Source: Paramecium sonneborni (lineage: Eukaryota; Ciliophora; Oligohymenophorea; Peniculida; Parameciidae). From it: DNA of 64,000 nt. The stretch's first letter is position 1; each line of letters opens with the position of its first letter. The notes beneath the pieces were generated by a model, which saw only the letters and a program-made list of their open reading frames with translations, made no database searches and had not been told where the DNA came from. The stretch is taken from contig CAJJDN010000075.1 in the NCBI GenBank assembly GCA_905182985.1, positions 194,181-258,180 of the forward strand, written 5' to 3'. Positions 12,100-23,700 of the stretch are shown in pieces. The translations under genes were made by a program, and so were the position numbers.

Positions 12100-12899
12100 T
12101 CATACAACTTGCCTTCTCCGTGCATTATCTTCTGATAATACAGCTAATTTCGTTTCTAAATTTCTTATTTTCTATTTATATCCATTCAAAGCTCCCTCAC
12201 TTCTTTCTGTTTCTTATGATTACAATTAATCTATTTTTTATTTGAATTTAAATAATTATTCTTCAGATGCACTCAATTAATCTTATAATTTATCACTTAA
12301 GAATTTTAATTACTCATTTTCATTAAGAATAAAATCGATCTTTTCGTCAATATCCCCTAAATTGTTTAATTCATCTTGACTATATTTCAACTATTCTGTT
12401 AACTCAGCATTTCTTTCTAATAATTACTTGATATGTTCTTCTTAAGCTATAATTGTTTCTTTTTTATTCTCAATCTATTAATCCTTATAATCTAATTCTT
12501 TTAGAACAGCCTAGTATTTTGTCTCTGTTAGGATTCTATCCTCTTCAGACTTACTGATAAATTTTATAAATGATTATATTACATCAGTTATTCTTTAAGA
12601 ATAACTACTTCTTCTCTTAATTAAGTTAATTCTGTTTAATCGCTTGATCTTTGTTTCTAGTACTTCGACTCCTTTGTTAACAGTTATTTTATTAGTTCTG
12701 CTGATTTCTCATTTTCTTCAAGAAGAGCTATAATCTTTTTAACTAAATCCACTCTTTATTAATTTGGAGACAGATTCTCCTTGTTTTTTGGAGATTACCA
12801 AGTAGCATACTTGCAATCAGTACTGACTGAACGAACCTGCTAAAATGGATTTCTTAAAAGGGCTGGTCCTTAGACTTTTGAAGGGGAACATACATTCAT
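12100..12899 (-). CDS. Coiled-coil protein, 256 aa
   Basis: Starts MNVCSPSKVQGPALLRNPF at 12899 and ends with TGA 12100-12102. A 29-nt intron that ends in CAG rather than TAG joins ...VILKEQL to IKSEEDRIL; with it removed the gene is exactly 257 codons with the stop. After a basic, Pro/Ser-containing N-terminus (residues 1-50) the protein is almost entirely coiled coil (VKKIIALLEENEKSAELIK, KQKIRNLETKLAVLSED). No catalytic motif. Function unknown; possibly structural. Confidence 0.75.
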
Positions 12900-12984
12900 T
12901 AACGGTATATTTTATATAATTCATTTATATTCTTAGCTAATTAAATATTGAATATACAACTATTATTTAGCAATTATATTCAAG

Positions 12985-13743
12985 ATGATTTGTGTATTTT
13001 TTTAATTCCTAAAGTCTCATAGATTTATCGCATATTAACTTGTAGAAGATTACAGAGACTTCCCATTTGCAAGTTTAAAAGTTAAAAAACGAAAAAGAAT
13101 GAATAAGGATTAAATTATATAACGAAAGAAGAATGGAAATAAGATTAAATTTAAGTATGAATTCATAGATTAAAGATAACTTCAAAAAATCGATAAAAAA
13201 AAAAAGTTAGAAATGATCATTTACACTTATCTCATTTAAAGTTTGAATTTAAATATATATTAATTATTTAGAATTATGATTGCAATTTAAACAAATTGCT
13301 ATTATTTTAGAAGACTTGGAGAAAGAAAACAGAAATTTTAAGAGATTATATATTATGAATCAATTATAAAAATCCTGTTATTGTGCATTATTTATCAAAA
13401 GATATCCTCAAAACACTTAGTTCATGAGATATTGTAAAGGTTACAGCAAAATCAATTATTAATTTTAATGATTAATTTACGCAACGAGAGGGTATTTAAT
13501 CATTATTTATTTGTATAATCAGTTTGTAAGATATTAGTAAAATCAATAGAATTTTATAAACATTGGCTATGGAATATTAGTTTCAATAGTTAATTATATT
13601 AATTGTCTGAATTGATAAATTTGTACATAAACAATAAAGAAATAATAAAATCATAATATTTAAAATAGAACATATTTTCTTAGTAACCATTTTACAATTT
13701 CAACTGTAGCAAGTAAAAGAAAACAGAATGGAAGGCCTGCTGA
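12985..13743 (+). CDS. Possible ORF of 252 aa, antisense overlap with ATPase 3' end
   Basis: A TGA-free plus-strand frame of 252 codons plus the stop from ATG 12985 to TGA 13741-13743. It is long for this composition but overlaps the last 93 bp of the minus-strand ATPase gene. The translation has a basic patch (KVKKRKRMNKDQIIQRKKN) reminiscent of an importin-alpha-binding basic domain, followed by helical, ARM-like segments; this resemblance is weak and was not tested. It could be a divergent gene with unseen introns, a decayed gene, or chance. Confidence 0.35.
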
Positions 13744-16700
13744 ACCCAATAATTCCCAAGGCATATTGGCTGTCTGAAATACCCATTGAATTCCTGGTAC
13801 ATAAATAATAATAGGCAATAAAATTAACGATATTATTAAACCATATATTGCTAGTATGTTAATACGAGTAGAATTATAAGATTTAATTAAGGTTCTTAAT
13901 GCAAAGTAATTGACACTATTTAATTAAATCATAATTACCATTATGATAATACCAATACAATGTAGAAGGATGTGGATGCATAATCACTAGCTTTAGCTGT
14001 GTAACAATTATTACTATCAGTTAAACAATCTGGATAGTCATATTTTGTGTTCCAACAATTTTATTGATAACCATTTTGAATTTATAATTCAGTGCATTCA
14101 CCACACTCGACAAATATTAATCTCTAGTCTATTGTATTATTAGGTGCACTCCATTAATAATTTACCATATTACCAATATAAGAACAATCTTCAAGTAAAT
14201 AAGAATTACCTAAATTATAAATTGCAGCAGAGTAAATATCATTTGGGCCAGCAGGATAGACATTCTGAAATCTTGTAAAATATAAATTTTGTAAATAAAA
14301 TCCGAAATAGCGATAAGCACTGTAACTTGCCATCAATCCTCCGCCTGCCTCAATACATCCAATAATTAAGATAGCAAATAAGAATAAATTAGTTCTATTT
14401 GGAATTTTATACTCTAATTCTTCTCTTGCCAAACTGATTCCAAGGATCAAATCAACAGATATGCTAGTTAATAACATAAGATTTTAAGAGAACGGCAATG
14501 GAGTTCCTAAGAAACAATAAAAAAATAAAGCTAGTATCATGGCTGTGTTTGAAGATAGACAGAGCATTATAGATTTTGAAACATTATTAACAGCTCTTCT
14601 AGCTTCTAAGATAGCATGATAACTATCAAGAAAAGTTTATTTACTCGAAGTTAAAACTATATCACTAGAACTTATAATCATTTGCTATGATCCATGTTTC
14701 TTACTGATACTTATGTCAGCTTATCGAAATGCTCCTAAATCTGTTAAACCTTCTCCAGTTATTGCAACTCTAAAGTTCTATTGTTATAGAGCTTTAACTA
14801 TGCTTAACTTCTATTCTGGAGATGTACGAGTAAAAATTATTTCTTATTATGAACACCAATTTCCCAATTTATTTTCTACCGAACTTAATCTAGTGACTTC
14901 TTATTGATCATCAACATGTAGATACAATTAATGCCCTTCTACAACAGTTGGATTTGTATAATGTCCTGTATGCTTACAAATTAGTCTTGCTGTTTCTGGA
15001 TGCTCTCCAGTGATGATTACTAATTTAATATTTAATTATTGCAATTTTTCTAAAATTGGAATTGTTAATTCATTAAGACTGTTATTCAAATAAAGAGTAC
15101 CTAGATATACAAAGTTCTATTAATTAAATTCATAGTCATTTTCATTAATTTTAAGATCTTCTTCTTTATCAACTTATAAGAATGCAAATCCTATTCCTCT
15201 AAGACCCTGAGAACATTAATGAACCAATTAATCATTGAATAGTTGAGTCTAACGTATATCGATTTTTCCAAACAAAGTCTTATTACAATAACTCCAGATA
15301 ACTTCAGGAGCTCCCTTAATGTAAACATAGTATTTGTTTTCCTGTTCAACAATTGATAAAGAATATTTCTTACTACTATTAAATGGCAAATGATATTGAA
15401 TACCATTAACATAATATTTGACATTCTTAATAAGACTCTCTGTTTGATCATCTCTAAAACAATCAATAATGCATTTTTCAGTTCCATCTAGATTAGAATG
15501 ATTACAAGTAAGTATTGCACATTAATAAAGATGAATAGAATTTCTTTTTCCACATTCATGCAATAATTACTTACAATCATTAAATGAATTAAATGAGTAA
15601 TTCTTACTAGTAAAAACTTCATTTAATCCAATACATAAACAATTAATTTCACTTAATCTCTCTATACTTTCTGAATCTTTAATTAAGAATTTAAGTTTAG
15701 CTAATCTCCTAATTGCCATTTAAAATGAGATTGTAACAATAACTAATAGACCAACTGGAACTATAGCAATTATCACTTATTCAACAACTCTAAATCCATA
15801 TGCAAAAACCTCAGTATTCTCATTCTCAGACATAATACTACTCCATATTATGACTAATATTATCACAAATAATGCTATCAATGTCATTATTTATTAAAAC
15901 AATATCAATTATTTCTATAGTATCTTACTTCCTTATCTCTTCTAAATTTAAGCAATTGTTGTACTTGATCCAGTCTTAATCACTACTGCTTTTCCTAATC
16001 CACTTCTTATTAATGATCCGCAAAATATCTATGATCCTTTTACTGCCTTTGTTACATCCTAATTCATTTATATCTATAAATCTGAAGATTCCAATACTCT
16101 CATATCACAATATATTAATAATCCTTCCTTTATCACACAAATATCTCCTGATACCAAATTCTATACTTAAACCTGCTCCATTTTTCCATCTCTATATACT
16201 ATCATTGTTTGTTCATTATCTTTCTCTATAGCATATTAAGACTTCTTTCTTTATTGAAATCCCATAGCAAAAGTTATTGTTATTACTATTAACAACAAAC
16301 ATGATGTAATTATCTCTTCTCCACTAAACTCAAGATTATTTTAACTTCCATATATTGCTAAACTTATTGAAATTATCGTTGCTATTATTAAATCAAATGC
16401 AAATAAATTCAATTCTTTTATAAACATTNTACCTAGATATACAAAGTTCTATTAATTAAATTCATAGTCATTTTCATTAATTTTAAGATCTTCTTCTTTA
16501 TCAACTTATAAGAATGCAAATCCTATTCCTCTAAGACCCTGAGAACATTAATGAACCAATTAATCATTGAATAGTTGAGTCTAACGTATATCGATTTTTC
16601 CAAACAAAGTCTTATTACAATAACTCCAGATAACTTCAGGAGCTCCCTTAATGTAAACATAGTATTTGTTTTCCTGTTCAACAATTGATAAAGAATATTT

Positions 16701-18069
16701 CTTACTACTATTAAATGGCAAATGATATTGAATACCATTAACATAATATTTGACATTCTTAATAAGACTCTCTGTTTGATCATCTCTAAAACAATCAATA
16801 ATGCATTTTTCAGTTCCATCTAGATTAGAATGATTACAAGTAAGTATTGCACATTAATAAAGATGAATAGAATTTCTTTTTCCACATTCATGCAATAATT
16901 ACTTACAATCATTAAATGAATTAAATGAGTAATTCTTACTAGTAAAAACTTCATTTAATCCAATACATAAACAATTAATTTCACTTAATCTCTCTATACT
17001 TTCTGAATCTTTAATTAAGAATTTAAGTTTAGCTAATCTCCTAATTGCCATTTAAAATGAGATTGTAACAATAACTAATAGACCAACTGGAACTATAGCA
17101 ATTATCACTTATTCAACAACTCTAAATCCATATGCAAAAACCTCAGTATTCTCATTCTCAGACATAATACTACTCCATATTATGACTAATATTATCACAA
17201 ATAATGCTATCAATGTCATTATTTATTAAAACAATATCAATTATTTCTATAGTATCTTACTTCCTTATCTCTTCTAAATTTAAGCAATTGTTGTACTTGA
17301 TCCAGTCTTAATCACTACTGCTTTTCCTAATCCACTTCTTATTAATGATCCGCAAAATATCTATGATCCTTTTACTGCCTTTGTTACATCCTAATTCATT
17401 TATATCTATAAATCTGAAGATTCCAATACTCTCATATCACAATATATTAATAATCCTTCCTTTATCACACAAATATCTCCTGATACCAAATTCTATACTT
17501 AAACCTGCTCCATTTTTCCATCTCTATATACTATCATTGTTTGTTCATTATCTTTCTCTATAGCATATTAAGACTTCTTTCTTTATTGAAATCCCATAGC
17601 AAAAGTTATTGTTATTACTATTAACAACAAACATGATGTAATTATCTCTTCTCCACTAAACTCAAGATTATTTTAACTTCCATATATTGCTAAACTTATT
17701 GAAATTATCGTTGCTATTATTAAATCAAATGCAAATAAATTCAATTCTTTTATAAACATTTTCCAATCACTTATGTCTTTTGTTTTAGATTATTATCTCT
17801 TAGATGCTTCTTCACTTGAAAGCCCACTTACAAAATGTGTTTTTAAAAGTCCCTCTAACTAATCTAATGGACAAAAGTATTCCTGCATTTCTGCATACTT
17901 TTCATACACATTTGGAGCTGGTCTCTCTATTTACTCATCTTATTCTGCATAAGTTATACTCAACTAGAGTTTAGTCTGAATATCAGGTCCTTTCTCTAGA
18001 AACCTAAATAAGTCACATTCCTTACCTTGGTTTGCATATTAGCATATCCTACATCTCGGAATCAGCCAT
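13651..18069 (-). CDS. P-type ATPase of Na+/K+ (IIC) type with degenerate catalytic motifs
   Basis: Minus-strand gene starting MADSEMQDML at 18069, with a 22-nt intron at 18004-18025. It follows the family layout: N-terminal region, paired membrane helices, actuator domain (NLVSGDICVIKEGLLI), helix M4, P and N domains, and C-terminal helices. Conserved pieces remain: KGAPE, an ITGEHPETA motif, RTSPEQKLSIVKAL. The catalytic ones are lost: the CSDKTGTLT phosphorylation loop reads CIGLNEVFTS (phosphorylated Asp replaced by Gly, codons 15627-15629 and 16959-16961); TGES of the actuator domain is missing; PEGL of M4 reads PVGL; GDGVNDSP reads GEGLTDLG. Such a protein should not form the phosphoenzyme. 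The gene contains a duplicated 1331-bp block, and near 13940 a 2-nt frame change precedes the last helices; unshifted reading stops at 13929. Confidence 0.85.
15098..17760. repeat. Tandem copies of a 1331-bp block around N (16429)
   Basis: 15098-16428 recurs as 16430-17760, apparently without differences, with a single N between. The block is internal coding sequence of the ATPase-like gene (M1 to the N domain), and a continuous protein is obtained only if one copy is removed. Confidence 0.9.
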
Positions 18070-18638
18070 CTTTTTTATATTCTAAGTTATTAAATTTATT
18101 ATATTATCTTAAACAAAGAACTATATAAAATCATTATATTGAAATTTTATAAAAAATTTCATTTACACAAACTATGATATACTGATCTTAGCTTATTTCA
18201 CTAAATCTTAATAATAAATTATCATAATTCCAATCTTTTTTCAATTACTTAAACAGCCTTATTTATTTATCAAGAAGCACAACATGAATACTATTAAATA
18301 CAAATTAAATTATTTTTAAAATCTTTACTTTAAATCTCAAATATATTTAAAACAAATATCAATTATGTTATGTTTATGTTACTATAAATTATTCTATCCA
18401 CCCTCGATGTAATAGATTCATTTTCATTTTTTTTTTAATTTAAATACTAGTTAAGCATAGAATCATGTATTATTTAATTTAAATATTCTATTTAGAATTA
18501 ATAGCCATTTTCATAAAACTCTTTTAAAGATTAATTCTATCAAGGAATTTACTAACCTTAATTCTATTAAGATTTTAAAAAATAATGATTAAAATATATA
18601 TTTAAAATATAATGCAAACATTTCTCTTGTATTCAATA
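18070..18638. other. Divergent intergenic region
   Basis: 569 bp of very AT-rich sequence between the divergent starts of the ATPase-like gene and the giant GTPase gene; expected to hold both promoters. No further gene seen. The copied block starts inside it at 18181. Confidence 0.5.
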
Positions 18639-20789
18639 ATGACTGAAAATGCCTAAGAATATAAACTTGATAAAATTGTCTATAATTATAAAGAATCGTT
18701 ACAACTTTAAAATTAGTTTAAAGATAATGTTGTTGTTGCAGTCTCTGGATTGTATGGAAGCTAGATTGGGATAGAACAAGAATTACATAATTAAACTTAC
18801 TTAAAGCTAGACCTTTCGTAATTTTTACAAATTTCAGAAAAAGGCCATTTAATTGGGTAAAGTTTCAAAACACAATTACATTTTGTTTAATGGTTTCTTA
18901 GAAATTTTTTGAAAGTATACCAATAAATGAAAAATCTATTGAATTAACATTATTTAGAATCCTGTAAGATTTAACTGACAGTATAAAAATTTGTCTTGAC
19001 AATTCCATTTTTAGTAATTGGTATGGAGGAGATGAGATTCCTTTTAGTCCAGCAATAGTCTAACGTTAATAATATAACTATGTTGAATAAGGAGATCAAG
19101 AATATACTTGTCGCCTTATCAATCATTTTAACGAGGATATTCAAAAATAAGAAATTATACTAAGTTAAAATTTATCTCCTTTTTTTACACTCGTTCAAAG
19201 ATTGTAATTCGATGATTAAGAATTAGATAATATTTTATTTACTTTTATAAATAGTTTACTTAATTAAATTGTTTAAAATGAATACTTTTATTAATCATAA
19301 AATTAGCTAATTTAAAAGTAATATCAATCAAAAGAACTATGAGATCATTTAAAATAAACTGCTGAAAAATTATAAGGAATAGTCAAAGATGAAAGAAAAA
19401 ACCTCTCAAATAGTTTACAGCAATAGAATTAATCCTTCTTTTTAATTTTATTCCAAATCAATACGAAACCTAATTTGGAAGAAANACTGATCTTAGCTTA
19501 TTTCACTAAATCTTAATAATAAATTATCATAATTCCAATCTTTTTTCAATTACTTAAACAGCCTTATTTATTTATCAAGAAGCACAACATGAATACTATT
19601 AAATACAAATTAAATTATTTTTAAAATCTTTACTTTAAATCTCAAATATATTTAAAACAAATATCAATTATGTTATGTTTATGTTACTATAAATTATTCT
19701 ATCCACCCTCGATGTAATAGATTCATTTTCATTTTTTTTTTAATTTAAATACTAGTTAAGCATAGAATCATGTATTATTTAATTTAAATATTCTATTTAG
19801 AATTAATAGCCATTTTCATAAAACTCTTTTAAAGATTAATTCTATCAAGGAATTTACTAACCTTAATTCTATTAAGATTTTAAAAAATAATGATTAAAAT
19901 ATATATTTAAAATATAATGCAAACATTTCTCTTGTATTCAATAATGACTGAAAATGCCTAAGAATATAAACTTGATAAAATTGTCTATAATTATAAAGAA
20001 TCGTTACAACTTTAAAATTAGTTTAAAGATAATGTTGTTGTTGCAGTCTCTGGATTGTATGGAAGCTAGATTGGGATAGAACAAGAATTACATAATTAAA
20101 CTTACTTAAAGCTAGACCTTTCGTAATTTTTACAAATTTCAGAAAAAGGCCATTTAATTGGGTAAAGTTTCAAAACACAATTACATTTTGTTTAATGGTT
20201 TCTTAGAAATTTTTTGAAAGTATACCAATAAATGAAAAATCTATTGAATTAACATTATTTAGAATCCTGTAAGATTTAACTGACAGTATAAAAATTTGTC
20301 TTGACAATTCCATTTTTAGTAATTGGTATGGAGGAGATGAGATTCCTTTTAGTCCAGCAATAGTCTAACGTTAATAATATAACTATGTTGAATAAGGAGA
20401 TCAAGAATATACTTGTCGCCTTATCAATCATTTTAACGAGGATATTCAAAAATAAGAAATTATACTAAGTTAAAATTTATCTCCTTTTTTTACACTCGTT
20501 CAAAGATTGTAATTCGATGATTAAGAATTAGATAATATTTTATTTACTTTTATAAATAGTTTACTTAATTAAATTGTTTAAAATGAATACTTTTATTAAT
20601 CATAAAATTAGCTAATTTAAAAGTAATATCAATCAAAAGAACTATGAGATCATTTAAAATAAACTGCTGAAAAATTATAAGGAATAGTCAAAGATGAAAG
20701 AAAAAACCTCTCAAATAGTTTACAGCAATAGAATTAATCCTTCTTTTTAATTTTATTCCAAATCAATACGAAACCTAATTTGGAAGAAA
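18181..20789. repeat. Tandem copies of a 1304-bp block around N (19485)
   Basis: 18181-19484 recurs as 19486-20789, apparently without differences. The block holds the promoter side and the first part of the giant GTPase gene. Only the second copy is joined to the rest of the gene. Confidence 0.9.
18639..19484 (+). pseudogene. Duplicate 5' end of the giant GTPase gene (ends at N)
   Basis: Same start (MTENAQEYKLDK), same 17-nt intron (18885-18901) and same in-frame TGA (19340-19342) as the complete gene at 19944. It is cut off by the N at 19485 and is probably an assembly duplicate, not a real truncated gene. Confidence 0.7.
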
Positions 20790-23700
20790 TTGAAAAAAGA
20801 ATTAGTTAATAATTTAAGCATGTTAAATTCAATTTGAATAAAAAAAAGTTCATATTTGAATTTTAAGACAAACCACATCAGCTATTTTCAAATAAATTCT
20901 AAAATATAATAAAAAAAACTGAAGAAATGATTTAGGATAATAAAAAAGTGCTTCAGAAAATATTTTAAGACTTAAAAAAAAACATAAAATATTCAATTAA
21001 AAAGGTTAATTGTAAAATAACAAGAGGAGAAGATAAATAAATTGAAAGTATTAGGATTTCAACAGAATAAAATTAATAAATTATTTTTGATTTAGATCAT
21101 TAATCAAGCAAAAATTAAAATATAAAAATTAAAGAAATATTTTAGACTAAGGATAAGGCTGAAATTGTAGTAATTCAAACAGAAGATTATACTTCTTTAT
21201 ATTTTAGATAATAAAATAGCGAGTCTTTTAAACTTCTATAGAATTATGAATTATAAAAAACAAAAAACATAGTATCTTACTTTAAGATTAGTTAAAATCA
21301 ATTATTTTTTTTTAATTTTAATGATAAGCAAACTCTAAAAGTAATAATTTCTTCGTATGGAAAAATAGACGATTAAATGTCTATTTGTGAATAGTGTATA
21401 TATTAAGAAAATCGTTGCATAGATATTTAAATATAATAAGTAGCATATATGAGTTAATAAAAGAAGTTTATAATTTTGACTAAGAAAAGTGACGTATATT
21501 TTTTGCTTGAGGATTCTAAATAGATAATATAAGCAACGTGTTCTTCAAAAAACAATTAAAAACCATTTAAATTTCATTATAATGTAAATCAAGATTAAAT
21601 TTAATAACTTTTATCTTGCCCTAGTGGTAAGTATTTTTATTTAGCTTAGGGAGAATAATGTTTTATGTATGATATGAATTGTTAATAAATTAGAACTATT
21701 AACGTTAAAGGAAAAATTAAAATTTTTTCAGATTAAAGTGATTTAATAATCTTAGATGAAATCGATTAAATAACATAAAAAAAAGATTTAACTGTGTTAA
21801 CAAATGTGATATCATAAAAAACCATTAATAAATTGGGAGAGGAAGAAAAATAAATAATAGGAAACCCTTCATTTGATATTCTTAAAGGATCATTTATCAA
21901 ATTTGGCCCTAATTCATTATTTTTATCAGAATCAAAAAAGAAATAAATTTCTTTTATAATTGATTCGAGTAAAAAGAGTTTGATTGAAACATATTTTAAT
22001 AGGATGAATTTAAATAATGTAAATTTAGTAGATACAGATAATTTGCATTATTCTGAAATTAGTTTGAAAGATCTTTAAAATATAATGTTTTCAAGAGTAC
22101 CTTTATAATTATGTACAACTGAAAATGGAACTTTAATTCCATTAGTAGATGGATTTAGATAAGAAGCTTCCATATAATAGAAAGTATCTGTTTATGAGAA
22201 GGCAAAACAGTTAAAGCTAGGATTTATTGAAGAATATTTAAAAAATGATATATCTAAGATTTTTGTAATAGGAATTATAGGAAAACAATCTTCAGGGAAA
22301 AGTTATTTATTAAATAGAGTTTTTGGTACTAGATTTTCTGTTTCATCTGCAAGATGCACTGATGGTATTTGGGCAAGTATAGGCTGGATTGAAGGATAAA
22401 AATTTTTGATTTTAGATTGTGAAGGATTATTTAATTCAGCAAGAACAAATTAAGAAGAAGTTTAAATGCTAGCATTTTTGACAGCCATTTGTGATATATC
22501 TATTTTGAATTCTGATATCACTTTCAATCGTTATATGAATGAATTATTTAATAATTTAACTAATGCTTCATCTTATTTAAAAGGGGAAACTTTATTTAAA
22601 GGAAATTTACATATAGTTTTAAGAGATGTTAGCTCTAATGATAACTCTGGAATAGATAATGAATTATTAAGCAATCTTTATAGATTGAAATCCTCAGAGT
22701 CATAAGATATTGTTTTCTTAAAGAAATTATTTAATAATAACTTTACGGTTGAGAAATTATTTAATTTCGAACACTCAAAGTTTGATGAATAAATAATAAA
22801 TCTTCGTCAATATTTTTCTAAGGTTGCTTAGGCATCTAAACGATGGGAAGATGGAAATAAATTATTATAAATGATGAAGATATTGCTTTGCCAATTAGAA
22901 TTATCAGATCATGGAAATGCATATTTGATTGATTTGAAACTATAAATTGAAAAAATTATTGAAAATCAAAAAAATTTATGGGACAAATTTTCAACAAATC
23001 ATCAATAAATGATAAGATTAGATTAATAAAAATATTAATTTCCTCAGGGTGAAATTATTTTTTTCAACATTTCTTTATTGAAATAACTATAAGAGGATCT
23101 TTAACTTAATGATACGATTATGAATCACAATTAAAATTTAAATATTATGGAAACTGAATTTAATAATTTAATGACATCTAGAAAAGAACAAATTTTATAA
23201 TAGACTAAAGAGTAATTATACAGATTTTAGTAACCAGAAATGATTGAAATTATAAGTAAAGAAGAAGGATTGTTAGCTAATTATATTAATAATTAAATTT
23301 AATAATATTAGTTTTGTAAAGAAAAATGTTCTGAATGCTATTTAAATTGCAATTAATTTAAGAATCATATCAAAGAATATGATAAATTAATGAACAAGTT
23401 ATAAACTACAAAAGTAGCATTAGAAAAAGAAATTGCTGAATCAAGCATTTAAAATGAGGATTAAGAACAATAAATTAACAAAAGGTTGTCAGAAATTATT
23501 GAATAACTTTAAAAATAAGATTTTTAAATTTCTAAATTTGAAAAAATAATAAAGAAAGATGAAGAGGAAAAACAACTATTAAAATGTATTTAGAATTTAT
23601 CTTAATTTGAATTTTGTGACACAGAAAATAATTAGTTAAAATTAGAAGCTTTTTAATAAAGTTTAGGCAAAGATGAAACTTAATAATAGAATTTAAAGTT

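Noticed and set aside
15191..17563. Paralogous paired minus- and plus-strand ORFs repeated 1332 bp apart
   Set aside because: They are fragments or shadows of one ATPase-like gene seen twice because of the duplicated block.
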